Assembly: GCF_002285495.1 (NCBI RefSeq)
Contig: NZ_CP016786.1
Span: 20,001-84,000, forward strand
DNA: 64,000 bases
Reading direction: 5' to 3'
From: Clostridium isatidis
Lineage (GTDB): Bacteria; Bacillota; Clostridia; Clostridiales; Clostridiaceae
This document shows positions 55,996 to 63,591 of this stretch, piece by piece. Numbering within the stretch: position 1 is the stretch's first letter; the number at the start of each line of letters is the position of its first letter. The notes beneath the pieces are model-generated. The model was given only the letters and a program-made list of their open reading frames with translations. It was not told the DNA's origin and did no database searches. The translations under genes were made by a program, and so were the position numbers.

Positions 55996-56127
55996 AATTA
56001 GAGGATTCGTTATTATTAAAAGTCCACAATTTTAATAATACACATATAAACATACTCCTATAAAATAAGAATTTATTTCACTAAAAGGTAACTAGTATTT
56101 AAGGGCTAGTTACCTTTTAGTTTTTTA
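55978..56127 (+). ncRNA. Candidate Fur-regulated small RNA, about 150 nt
   Basis: Between a strong promoter and a perfect terminator there is no open frame with a ribosome site. The RNA would hold a first hairpin TATTATTAAAA / TTTTAATAATA with loop GTCCACAA (about 56011-56040). A single-stranded TACTCCTATA at 56053-56062 follows, which is complementary to AGGAGTA ribosome sites. A 15-bp terminator stem comes last. Iron-responsive sRNAs of the RyhB and FsrA kind pair with ribosome sites of iron-using genes; a similar role is inference. The alternative is a leader or trailer of comB. Confidence 0.55.
56081..56127 (+). terminator. Terminator of the Fur-box transcription unit
   Basis: Perfect 15-bp stem CTAAAAGGTAACTAG / CTAGTTACCTTTTAG followed by T6. 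Confidence 0.92.
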
Positions 56128-56216
56128 TTTAAATTGTCCATTAATAAATTAATTTACATAAAGCTAATGTAATATAAATATAATATAGTAAGACTTATAT
56201 AGAAAGGAGAAATTAT

Positions 56217-56399
56217 ATGATATTTAAGGCTATTTTATTACCAACCCCTAGAAGAGTAAGAAAATACATAGAATCAATTATTGATGAACTTAATACTGAA
56301 GTTATTTATGCAAAGGATAATATTAAAAAAGAAGAAAATAATGTTAAAGTCCCTGATAACAATGTAAAAAATTATGGAATAAGCTTTAGAATTTATTAA
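56217..56399 (+). CDS. Small uncharacterised protein, 60 residues
   Basis: The peptide begins MIFKAILLPTPRRVRKYIESII and is then charged, with a repeated NNVK word (ENNVKVPDNNVKN). AAAGGAG lies 9-10 nt before the ATG, which favours a real gene. No family is recognised. Two strong hairpins follow within 90 nt. Confidence 0.6.
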   Translation: MIFKAILLPTPRRVRKYIESIIDELNTEVIYAKDNIKKEENNVKVPDNNVKNYGISFRIY

Positions 56400-56405
56400 A
56401 TAAAA

Positions 56406-56432
56406 AAACCACCTGAATATTTCAGGTGGTTT
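56406..56432. terminator. Hairpin after the 60-residue gene
   Basis: Stem AAACCACCTGAA / TTCAGGTGGTTT. The T run is on the minus strand, so it can end transcription of the minus-strand BFD-like gene; on the plus strand it is followed by AGGGGAG. Confidence 0.7.
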
Positions 56433-56452
56433 AGGGGAGATATAATCTATAT

Positions 56453-56491
56453 AGCTAATATAGTTTGGGGGAACTATATTAGCTGTTTTTT
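56453..56491 (+). terminator. Second hairpin, plus-strand terminator
   Basis: Perfect 13-bp stem AGCTAATATAGTT / AACTATATTAGCT with a TGGGGG loop, then GTTTTTT. It overlaps the 3' end of the BFD-like gene on the other strand. Confidence 0.8.
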
Positions 56492-56697
56492 AGATGTTCA
56501 TCTATTAAAGCTTCAATTTTCGGAATACATCTGTATCCTTTGCAGCCACCAGTACAAGCTCCAGTTGCTTTAGAAACTTCACTAACAGTGGATGCTCCGG
56601 CTTTAATGGCATCTTTAATTTTGGATCTTGGTATAGCCTTGCAAATACAAACCTTTGTAATTTTGTCAAGGACTTGTTCCTTTAATTCATTTTCCAT
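56479..56697 (-). CDS. BFD-like [2Fe-2S] protein
   Basis: 72 residues. The four cluster cysteines are in KVCICKAIPRSK and TGACTGGCKGYRC (CxC and CxxxC/CxxxxC spacing), the pattern of bacterioferritin-associated ferredoxins and of the domain ending the flavoenzyme at 3512. It probably moves electrons or helps release iron. AGGAGG precedes the ATG. Promoter at 56783-56811. It lies near the Fur-box transcription unit, though no Fur box is seen in its own promoter. Confidence 0.85.
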   Translation of the reverse strand: MENELKEQVLDKITKVCICKAIPRSKIKDAIKAGASTVSEVSKATGACTGGCKGYRCIPKIEALIDEHLKNS

Positions 56698-56782
56698 TTA
56701 GTTTTCCTCCTAAGATTTAAAAACTTACTAAGGAAAATAAAGGGGATAAAAAACAAATTTAATGTTTATTTTTTATAATTAA

Positions 56783-56811
56783 ATTATACAATTATTAATA
56801 ATAAAAGTCAA
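56783..56811 (-). promoter_or_regulatory. Promoter of the BFD-like gene
   Basis: Minus strand: TTGACT (56811-56806), 17 nt, TATAAT (56788-56783). Confidence 0.78.
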
Positions 56812-56875
56812 TAGTAATTAATAAAAATTATTAGTTAATATTAGCAAAGGGATTTTATTTCTAGTATAATAAAAT

Positions 56876-56921
56876 TATTAATTAAAAATTTATTAATTAA
56901 AAATTTATTAATTATAAAATT
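56876..56921. repeat. AT-rich 15-bp tandem repeat
   Basis: TATTAATTAAAAATT occurs at 56876-56890 and 56891-56905, then once more with a one-base insertion and change to 56921. It lies between the BFD-like promoter and the ileS leader. Confidence 0.8.
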
Positions 56922-57017
56922 ATTATTAGAGAAATTTATAAAAATATTCTTAAATATGGACTTTAATCTTATTTTGCTTTATAATAATAGACAAATATTG
57001 TTTAGATTTTAAATAAG

Positions 57018-57274
57018 ATTAAAGACTATGAATAGGAAAAGTATTTAGCTGTATACTTTAAGAGAGTGATTGGTTGGTGTAAAATCACAGTTAAGGCTAA
57101 AGAAAATCACCTAGGAGTCTGAGGCTGAAAGAGTTTTCGATTAAGCTTATCACGTTATTCCGCGTTAAGGAATAGAGTATTATTGTACTCGAAACTAAAG
57201 TTTTTAATTTAAAAACTTATATCCCTTGGGTGGTATACGCGATTCTTCGTCCTTTAGGCGAAGATTTTTTTATT
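57018..57274 (+). promoter_or_regulatory. T-box riboswitch, isoleucine-specific, controlling ileS
   Basis: The T-box core GGGTGGTATACGCG lies near 57228-57241. The bulge TGGT (57231-57234) pairs with ACCA, matching the A discriminator of tRNA-Ile. The specifier is ATC at 57106-57108, followed by ACCTAGGAG as in the serS leader. The terminator is CTTCGTCC / GGCGAAG plus T7 at about 57245-57271. A promoter with TATAAT at 56980-56985 lies upstream. Confidence 0.93.
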
Positions 57275-57418
57275 TTAAATATATTAACAATATAACTTAA
57301 ATGTTGACAGTATAACTTTCTAAGACTGAATAATTAAGTTTCTATGGTTAATAATGAAAAATATAACCAAATGAAAATGAGCAGAGTAATATTATATCTA
57401 ATGGAAGGGAGCTTAAAA

Positions 57419-60400
57419 ATGTATAAAAAGGTTGAATTATCAAAAGGCTTTGTAGGCATGGAAAATGACGTGGCAAAGCTTTGGGAAGAAAAAGACATTA
57501 TAAAAAAGAATCTTAATGCAAATCAAGATGGAGAGTATTTTACTTTCTATGATGGACCTCCAACAGCAAATGGAAAACCTCATGTTGGTCACATTATAAC
57601 AAGAGTAATTAAAGATACTATCCCTAGATATAAAGTAATGAAGGGATATAAGGTTACAAGAAAAGCAGGTTGGGATACTCATGGTCTTCCTGTTGAGCTT
57701 GAAATAGAAAAGAAATTAGGTATATCTGGAAAAGAGCAAATTGAAAATTATGGAGTAGAAAAGTTTATCCACGAATGTAAAGAGTCTGTATTTACTTATG
57801 TTAGTATGTGGGAAAAAATGACTAAGCAAATAGGCTATTGGGTAGATATGGATAATCCTTATGTTACATATCATAACTCATATATTGAATCTGAATGGTG
57901 GGCTTTAAAGACAATGTGGGAAAAAGGTCTTTTATATAAGGGACATAAGGTTATGCCATATTGCCCAAGATGTGGAACTGCTCTTTCTTCTCATGAAGTT
58001 TCACAAGGTTATAAGGATGTAAAGGACTTAACTGCTATAGCTAAATTTAAGGTTGAAGGTGAAAATAATAAATATATATTAGCATGGACAACAACTCCTT
58101 GGACATTACCTTCAAACTTAGCTTTATGTGTAAATAAGGCTTATGACTATATAGAAGCTAAAGTTCAGGATTCTGATGAAGTATATATATTAGCAAAAGA
58201 ATTAGCTCCAAGAGTATTAGGAGAAGAATATGAAGTAATTAAAGAGTTTAAGGGTTCTGAATTATTAGGACTTAAATATGAAAGATTATTACCATTTGGA
58301 AAGGTTGAAGGAAAAGCTTTTGAAGTTATACATGGAGATTATGTAACTTTAACAGATGGTACAGGAATAGTTCATATAGCTCCTGCTTATGGAGAAGACG
58401 ATAGCTTTGTTGCTAAGAAAAATGGAATAACTTTTATAAATTTAGTTGATGCCAGTGGTAACTTCATAGATGAAGTAACTCCATGGGCTGGAAAGTTTGT
58501 TAAAAAGTGCGACGATGATATAGTTAAATACTTAGATAAGGAAAATAAATTATTTAAAGCTGAAAAGCATACTCACTCATACCCTCATTGTTGGAGATGT
58601 GACACACCACTTCTTTACTATCCAAAAGAAAGCTGGTTTGTTGCAATGACTAAGCTTAGAGATAATTTATTAAGAAATAATAACAAAATAAATTGGTATC
58701 CAGATAACATAAGAACAGGTAGATTTGGTAAGTTCTTAGAAAATGTTATTGACTGGGGTATTTCAAGAGATAGATACTGGGGAACACCACTTCCAATTTG
58801 GGAATGTGAATGTGGACACAGAGAATGTATTGGAAGTATAGCAGAGCTTAAGGAAAAGGGTAATAATGTTCCTGATGATATAGAACTTCATAAGCCATAT
58901 ATTGATAAGGTTCATTTAGATTGTCCAAAGTGTGGAAAGAAAATGAATAGAACTCATGAAGTTATAGACTGCTGGTTTGATTCAGGATCAATGCCTTTCG
59001 CTCAGTTACACTATCCATTTGAAAATAAGGAAGAATTTGAAAAGAGATTCCCGGCACAATTTATATCAGAAGCAGTTGATCAAACAAGAGGATGGTTCTA
59101 TACTTTATTAGCTATCTCAACAGCTTTATTTGATACTAATTCCTTTGAAAACTGTATAGTTTTAGGTCACGTGTTAGATAAAAAGGGATTAAAGATGTCA
59201 AAATCAAAGGGAAATGTTGTAGATCCATTTGAAGTATTAGATTCTCAAGGAGCAGATGCTACTAGATGGCATTTCTACACTGCAAGTGCACCATGGCTTC
59301 CAACAAGATTCTCAATAGATGATGTTGCTGAAGCTCAAAGAAAATTCTTAAGTACTTTATGGAATGTTTATTCCTTCTACGTTTTATATGCAGACTTAGA
59401 TAAGTTTAATCCATTAGATTATAAAGATTTTAAATCAGAAAATGTAATGGATAAGTGGATATTATCAAAGTTAAATACATTAATTAAAACTGTTGAAAAG
59501 GACTTAGATGAATATCAAATAACACCAGCAGCTCTTGCTATTGAGAAATTTACTGATGAATTATCTAACTGGTATGTAAGAAGAAATAGGTCAAGATTCT
59601 GGTCATCAGAATTAACAGAAGAAAAAATAGGTGCTTATGTTACTCTATATAGAGTTTTAACTACTTTAGTAAGGGTTATAGCTCCATTTGTACCATTTAT
59701 CTCTGAAGAAATTTATCAAAACTTAGTTGTTAATTTAGATAAGAATGCTATTGAAAGTGTACATTTATGTTCATGGCCAAAAGCAAATGAAAAAGAAATA
59801 GATAAAAATCTAGAAAAAGAAATGGATTTAGCCTATACAATAGTTCAACTTGGTAGAAGTGCAAGAAATGGTGCCAATATTAAAAATAGACAGCCACTTT
59901 CAAAAATGCAGATTTCAACAAATTCTCTACCTAAATATTATGGAGATATAATAAAAGATGAGCTTAATATTAAAGAAGTTGAATTTGGAGCCGACTTATC
60001 GGAACATGTTAACTTTGAAGTAAAACCTAATTTACCTGTATTAGGAAAGGCATATGGTAAGTTAATTCCTGGAATTAGAAAAGAAATATCTTCAAGAAAT
60101 CAAATGGAATTAGCCCAAAAGATTAACAATGGAGGAATTGAAACTATCGTAGTTAATGATGTAGAAATAGTTTTAGATAAGGACAATTTACTAGTAACAA
60201 TGCAAGGTAAGGAAGGTTATGCTTTTGCAGGCGAAGGTACTATAGGAGTTGTTCTTGATACAAATATTACTCCTGAATTAAGAGAAGAAGGACATTTAAG
60301 AGAAATAATTTCAAAAATTCAAAACATGAGAAAAGAAAGTGGATTTGAAGTTGCAGATAAAATAAAATTATATGTTGCTAATAATGATATGTTAATAGAT

Positions 60401-60535
60401 ATCATTAATAGAAATAGAGAATTTATAGAAAAAGAAACTTTAACAGAAGAAGTGCTTGTAAATGTTGAAGCTGATTACAAAGAAGTTAATGTAAATGGTG
60501 AAAGTTTAAATATGACAGTTAAAGTTATTAAATAA
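57419..60535 (+). CDS. ileS: Isoleucyl-tRNA synthetase, long (type 2) form
   Basis: 1038 residues, the length of the second bacterial IleS class. It charges tRNA-Ile. The HIGH motif is GKPHVGH in PPTANGKPHVGHIITRVIKD, and KMSKS is in LKMSKSKGNVVDP near residue 595. The editing domain contains GWDTHGLPVE just before it and WTTTPWTLPSN. A zinc-type CPRCG and CPKCG pair is present. The start at 57419 gives MYKKVELSKG; the longer open frame lacks a ribosome site, while GGAAGGGAG lies before the chosen ATG. Type 2 enzymes are known to resist mupirocin. Controlled by the T-box upstream. Confidence 0.97.
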   Translation: MYKKVELSKGFVGMENDVAKLWEEKDIIKKNLNANQDGEYFTFYDGPPTANGKPHVGHIITRVIKDTIPRYKVMKGYKVTRKAGWDTHGLPVELEIEKKLGISGKEQIENYGVEKFIHECKESVFTYVSMWEKMTKQIGYWVDMDNPYVTYHNSYIESEWWALKTMWEKGLLYKGHKVMPYCPRCGTALSSHEVSQGYKDVKDLTAIAKFKVEGENNKYILAWTTTPWTLPSNLALCVNKAYDYIEAKVQDSDEVYILAKELAPRVLGEEYEVIKEFKGSELLGLKYERLLPFGKVEGKAFEVIHGDYVTLTDGTGIVHIAPAYGEDDSFVAKKNGITFINLVDASGNFIDEVTPWAGKFVKKCDDDIVKYLDKENKLFKAEKHTHSYPHCWRCDTPLLYYPKESWFVAMTKLRDNLLRNNNKINWYPDNIRTGRFGKFLENVIDWGISRDRYWGTPLPIWECECGHRECIGSIAELKEKGNNVPDDIELHKPYIDKVHLDCPKCGKKMNRTHEVIDCWFDSGSMPFAQLHYPFENKEEFEKRFPAQFISEAVDQTRGWFYTLLAISTALFDTNSFENCIVLGHVLDKKGLKMSKSKGNVVDPFEVLDSQGADATRWHFYTASAPWLPTRFSIDDVAEAQRKFLSTLWNVYSFYVLYADLDKFNPLDYKDFKSENVMDKWILSKLNTLIKTVEKDLDEYQITPAALAIEKFTDELSNWYVRRNRSRFWSSELTEEKIGAYVTLYRVLTTLVRVIAPFVPFISEEIYQNLVVNLDKNAIESVHLCSWPKANEKEIDKNLEKEMDLAYTIVQLGRSARNGANIKNRQPLSKMQISTNSLPKYYGDIIKDELNIKEVEFGADLSEHVNFEVKPNLPVLGKAYGKLIPGIRKEISSRNQMELAQKINNGGIETIVVNDVEIVLDKDNLLVTMQGKEGYAFAGEGTIGVVLDTNITPELREEGHLREIISKIQNMRKESGFEVADKIKLYVANNDMLIDIINRNREFIEKETLTEEVLVNVEADYKEVNVNGESLNMTVKVIK

Positions 60536-60540
60536 TTATT

Positions 60541-60568
60541 AAAGGGGCCGTCTTAGACAGCCCTTTTA
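60541..60568 (+). terminator. ileS terminator
   Basis: Stem AAAGGGGCCGTC / GACAGCCCTTT (one bulge), then TTAA. Confidence 0.75.
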
Positions 60569-60687
60569 ATATGCAAAATATTAAAAATTTTTGTATAAAA
60601 ATGAGAATATTGTAATAGCTATTTACAAATAGTATAATTATACTTAAAATGTAATAAAGAAATTGAATAAAATGGAGTGATGAAAGT

Positions 60688-61686
60688 ATGGCTACTTCGA
60701 TAAAGGATGTTGCTAAAGAAGCGGGTGTTTCCATTGCTACTGTTTCTAGAGTCTTAAATGACATAGACGTTGTAAACGAAGATACTAAAAAGAAAGTATT
60801 AGATGCAATAAACAAACTTGGATATAGACCTAATATAGTAGCAAGAAGTCTTAAAACTCAAAGGACAAAGACCATAGGTATACTTGTTCCAGATATTTCT
60901 AGTGGTTTCTATCCTGAAATCGTTAGAGGCGCTGAAGATGTTTCTAATATTTACGATTATAATGTAATATTGTGTAATTCAGACTTTGATGATGAAAAGG
61001 AAAAGGAATACTTAAGAGTACTTAGAGAAAAAATGGTTGATGGAGTTATTTATATGAGTTCTTCCTTACAACCAGAGATATTAGACTTAATTAATGAGCT
61101 AAATATAAAAACTGTTCTAGTTGAAACAAAGGATAAAGAAGAGAGACTACCAAGCGTAACAATAGATAATATAAAGGCTTCAGAAGAAATTACAAACTAT
61201 CTTATAAATAAAGGTAGAAGAAAGATTGCTTTTGTTGGAGCTAAGAAGGAAAGTTTAAATGCTTGGGTAGATAGATTTATTGGTTATGAAAAGGCTTTAA
61301 AAGATAATGGATTAGAGCTTGATGAAGACCTTATATTTACAAAAGGATTAAAAGTAAAATCAGGTTATGATGCTGTTGAACATTTTGAAAATAGCAAAAA
61401 GCCTTATGATGCAGTAGTATGTGCGTCAGATGAATTAGCTGTTGGAGTAATAAATGCCTTAAGGGAAAGAGGTAAAAAGGTCCCTGAAGAGGTAAGTGTT
61501 GTTGGCTTTAATAACAATGAGATAGCAGAACTTTTCTATCCTAAAATAACAACAATTAAGCAACCAAGTTATGATATGGGATCTGTTGCTATGAGAATGT
61601 TAATAAAATTATTAAATAAAAAAGGCTTAGAACAATCACAATTTGTACTTGATTATGAATTAATAGAGAGGGAAAGTGCTAAATAA
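60688..61686 (+). CDS. ccpA: CcpA, catabolite control LacI-family regulator
   Basis: 332 residues. The LacI helix-turn-helix and hinge are IKDVAKEAGVSIATVSRVLN and YRPNIVARSLKT. The periplasmic-binding-like core begins TIGILVPDISSGFYPEIVRG. Length, start and hinge match CcpA rather than a sugar-specific repressor, and no transport gene is nearby. CcpA binds cre sites together with phospho-HPr to control carbon use. Possible cre sites in this window lie at 22787 and 61955. GGAGTGA precedes the ATG. Confidence 0.85.
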   Translation: MATSIKDVAKEAGVSIATVSRVLNDIDVVNEDTKKKVLDAINKLGYRPNIVARSLKTQRTKTIGILVPDISSGFYPEIVRGAEDVSNIYDYNVILCNSDFDDEKEKEYLRVLREKMVDGVIYMSSSLQPEILDLINELNIKTVLVETKDKEERLPSVTIDNIKASEEITNYLINKGRRKIAFVGAKKESLNAWVDRFIGYEKALKDNGLELDEDLIFTKGLKVKSGYDAVEHFENSKKPYDAVVCASDELAVGVINALRERGKKVPEEVSVVGFNNNEIAELFYPKITTIKQPSYDMGSVAMRMLIKLLNKKGLEQSQFVLDYELIERESAK

Positions 61687-61702
61687 CAATTGATATAAAT
61701 AT

Positions 61703-61844
61703 AAAGATGGAGTTGTTGTCAGCAGAAGTAATTGTAATGAGCTTCTGAAAACATATCTAATTGTTTCAGTACAAAATATTATAGTGATTATAAAATTAAA
61801 TGTGAAATTTTACATAAAGGGGCTGTCTTTGCAGCTCCATCTTT
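61703..61844 (+). other. Structured ccpA 3' region with competing stems
   Basis: AAAGATGGAG (61703-61712) is complementary to CTCCATCTTT (61835-61844), enclosing a hairpin CAGAAG / CTTCTG (61723-61747). A terminator-like GGGGCTG / CAGCTCC (61819-61838) uses the same CTCC bases, so the two pairings exclude each other. No open frame is inside. It may only be the ccpA terminator region. Confidence 0.45.
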
Positions 61845-61912
61845 AATTTATATTGATTTTTAGTTTGCTTACAATTTTCAGTAAAAATTTTTGCTGTAAT
61901 TTAAATAAATTA

Positions 61913-61941
61913 TTGCAAAAAAATAGTAAAGATGATATAAT
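61913..61941 (+). promoter_or_regulatory. Promoter of a gene-free transcription unit after ccpA
   Basis: TTGCAA (61913-61918), 17 nt, TATAAT (61936-61941). Confidence 0.72.
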
Positions 61942-61954
61942 ACTCTCAAAGGTT

Positions 61955-61969
61955 ATTAAACGTTTTCAT
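61955..61969. promoter_or_regulatory. Candidate cre (CcpA) site
   Basis: ATTAAACGTTTTCAT; its reverse complement ATGAAAACGTTTAAT fits the cre consensus WTGWAARCGYTWWCW at 14 of 15 positions. Confidence 0.65.
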
Positions 61970-62040
61970 CAAATTTCAACTTTCGGTGAAGAGTTTGGTA
62001 TTGAGTAAAAGAGAATTTTTTAAAATTGGGTTATGGGTCA

Positions 62041-62072
62041 AAAAAACAACTTCAAAAGAAGTTGTTTTTTTG
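62041..62072. terminator. Bidirectional terminator
   Basis: Perfect 13-bp stem AAAAAACAACTTC / GAAGTTGTTTTTT with an AAAA loop. It serves the candidate RNA and the convergent 60-residue gene. Confidence 0.9.
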
Positions 62073-62084
62073 TTTTTATTTTAA

Positions 62085-62267
62085 TTATAAGATTCCTTCT
62101 TCTTTCAAAATATTTTCTAATTCTTGAAGTTTATTATTTAATAAAATAAATTTTTCTTTAATTATCTTTTTCTCTGTTTCATTATCTAATACATTTACAA
62201 TCTCTTCTACTGTTTCTAAAGCATCATCAATTTCTTTTTGAGCTAATTTTAAATTAGATTCCTTCAT
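62085..62267 (-). CDS. Small helical/coiled-coil protein, 60 residues
   Basis: The peptide is almost wholly charged and helical (LAQKEIDDALETVEEIVNVL, then LLNNKLQELENIL) with heptad-like spacing. No family is recognised. AAAAGGAGA lies 6-7 nt before the ATG and a terminator follows, so it is likely a real gene. Function unknown. Confidence 0.7.
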   Translation of the reverse strand: MKESNLKLAQKEIDDALETVEEIVNVLDNETEKKIIKEKFILLNNKLQELENILKEEGIL

Positions 62268-62396
62268 ATATATCTCCTTTTATGTCTCCTTTGTAATTTT
62301 AAACATAACAAATAATAGTTATATTATTTATCCTATCACTAATAAATTTCTCATGCAAGGCATATATTGTATAAGAAATTTGTAAGGGGTGAAATT

Positions 62397-62972
62397 TTGA
62401 TAAATTATGTTTGGTTTATAATGATATTCTTAGGAATATTAGTTGGATTAATTACAGGTAATGGAGAAATTATTTCAAATTCTATCATAAAAACAGCAGA
62501 TTCAACAGTTTCATTGATAATTGGATTAGTAGGAATAATGTGTTTTTGGTGTGGAGTAATGAAGGTAGCAGAAAAAAGTGGATTTACTCAAAAGCTAGCA
62601 AAACTCCTTAAACCGATATTAAAGCGTCTTTTTAAAGAAGCAGCGAAGGATGAAAAAGCTTTGGGAGCCATAGTTATGAATATTACTGCAAATATGATGG
62701 GCCTTGGTAATGCAGCTACTCCTTTTGGAATAAAGGCAATGGAGGAAATGAGCAGACTAAACAAGAAAGAGGGACGTGCCTCTAACGATATGGCCTTATT
62801 TTTAGTATTAAATGCTGCATGTATACAGCTTGTTCCTTCAACTGTAATTTCCATTAGGGCTGCAACAGGCTCCATCAATCCTGGTGCAATAATAATTCCA
62901 GCAGTAACAGCTAGCACAATAGCTGCAATTGCAGGAACTATATATTGCAAAATATTACAAAGGTATTTTTAA
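62397..62972 (+). CDS. spmA: Spore maturation protein A
   Basis: 191 residues with several membrane segments. It holds the nucleoside-recognition (Gate) pattern: GLVGIMCFWCGVMKVAEKSG and NMMGLGNAATPFGIKAMEEM. With SpmB it affects spore core dehydration. The TTG start at 62397 gives the family start INYVWFIMIFLGI and has AAGGGGTGA just before it; the upstream ATG at 62367 has no ribosome site. Confidence 0.93.
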   Translation: MINYVWFIMIFLGILVGLITGNGEIISNSIIKTADSTVSLIIGLVGIMCFWCGVMKVAEKSGFTQKLAKLLKPILKRLFKEAAKDEKALGAIVMNITANMMGLGNAATPFGIKAMEEMSRLNKKEGRASNDMALFLVLNAACIQLVPSTVISIRAATGSINPGAIIIPAVTASTIAAIAGTIYCKILQRYF

Positions 62973-62984
62973 AGGAGTGTTTTA

Positions 62985-63509
62985 ATGTTACAGTATTTAA
63001 CTAAGAGCATTATTCCTATAATAGTTATAGTAATCACAACTTATGGAATGTTCAAGGGAAGAAAAGTATATGAATGGTTTATTGAAGGGGCAAAGGAAGG
63101 CTTAAAAGTCTGTTTAAACATATTTCCCTATCTGCTAGCTATGCTTATAGCAGTAAATATTTTTAGGGAGGCAAAATTATTAGATATTTTAAATGATTTA
63201 ATAGCACCAATAGGTGCTTTAATAGGCCTTCCAAAGGAAGTAATTCCTTTAATATTAATAAAGCCTTTATCAGGAAGTGGAGCTATTGGAGTATTAACAG
63301 ATATATTAAAAAATTATGGACCGGATACAAAAATAGGGCTTATATCATCTGTAATTATGGGAACTACTGAAACAATATTTTATACCCTGACAGTTTATTT
63401 TGGAGCTGTTCAAATAAAGAAGATAAGGCATACTTTATGGGCAGCAATTTTAGCTGATTTAACTGCCATTATTGTTTCAGTTTTTATAGTAACTAGATTT
63501 CTTTTATAA
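62985..63509 (+). CDS. spmB: Spore maturation protein B
   Basis: 174 residues, membrane protein. Motifs are GAKEGLKVCLNIFPYLLAML, PLSGSGAIGVLTDILKNYGPDT and GTTETIFYTLTVYFG. It acts with SpmA in the spore envelope. It starts 12 nt after spmA with AAAGGAGTG; the two form an operon ended by a hairpin at 63531. Confidence 0.95.
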   Translation: MLQYLTKSIIPIIVIVITTYGMFKGRKVYEWFIEGAKEGLKVCLNIFPYLLAMLIAVNIFREAKLLDILNDLIAPIGALIGLPKEVIPLILIKPLSGSGAIGVLTDILKNYGPDTKIGLISSVIMGTTETIFYTLTVYFGAVQIKKIRHTLWAAILADLTAIIVSVFIVTRFLL

Positions 63510-63530
63510 TAAATAATGCATTTAAGGGAA

Positions 63531-63563
63531 AAATAGGCTATATTTAAAATATAGCCTATTTTT
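63531..63563 (+). terminator. spmAB terminator
   Basis: Stem AAATAGGCTATATTT / AAATATAGCCTATTT plus TT, 22 nt after the spmB stop. Confidence 0.85.
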
Positions 63564-63591
63564 AATGTTTGATAAGGAAGTTGGAGGAACT

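Larger units (their letters stand above)
61948..62073 (+). ncRNA. Candidate cre-controlled small RNA, about 125 nt
   Basis: The unit runs from the promoter at 61913 to a perfect terminator at 62041-62070 with no open frame that has a ribosome site. A hairpin CTT-TCGGTG-AAG lies near 61980-61992. A near-consensus cre lies at 61955-61969, about 8 nt after the start. Not a known RNA family to my eye. Alternative: a leader reading towards spmA, which seems unlikely because of the terminator. Confidence 0.5.
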
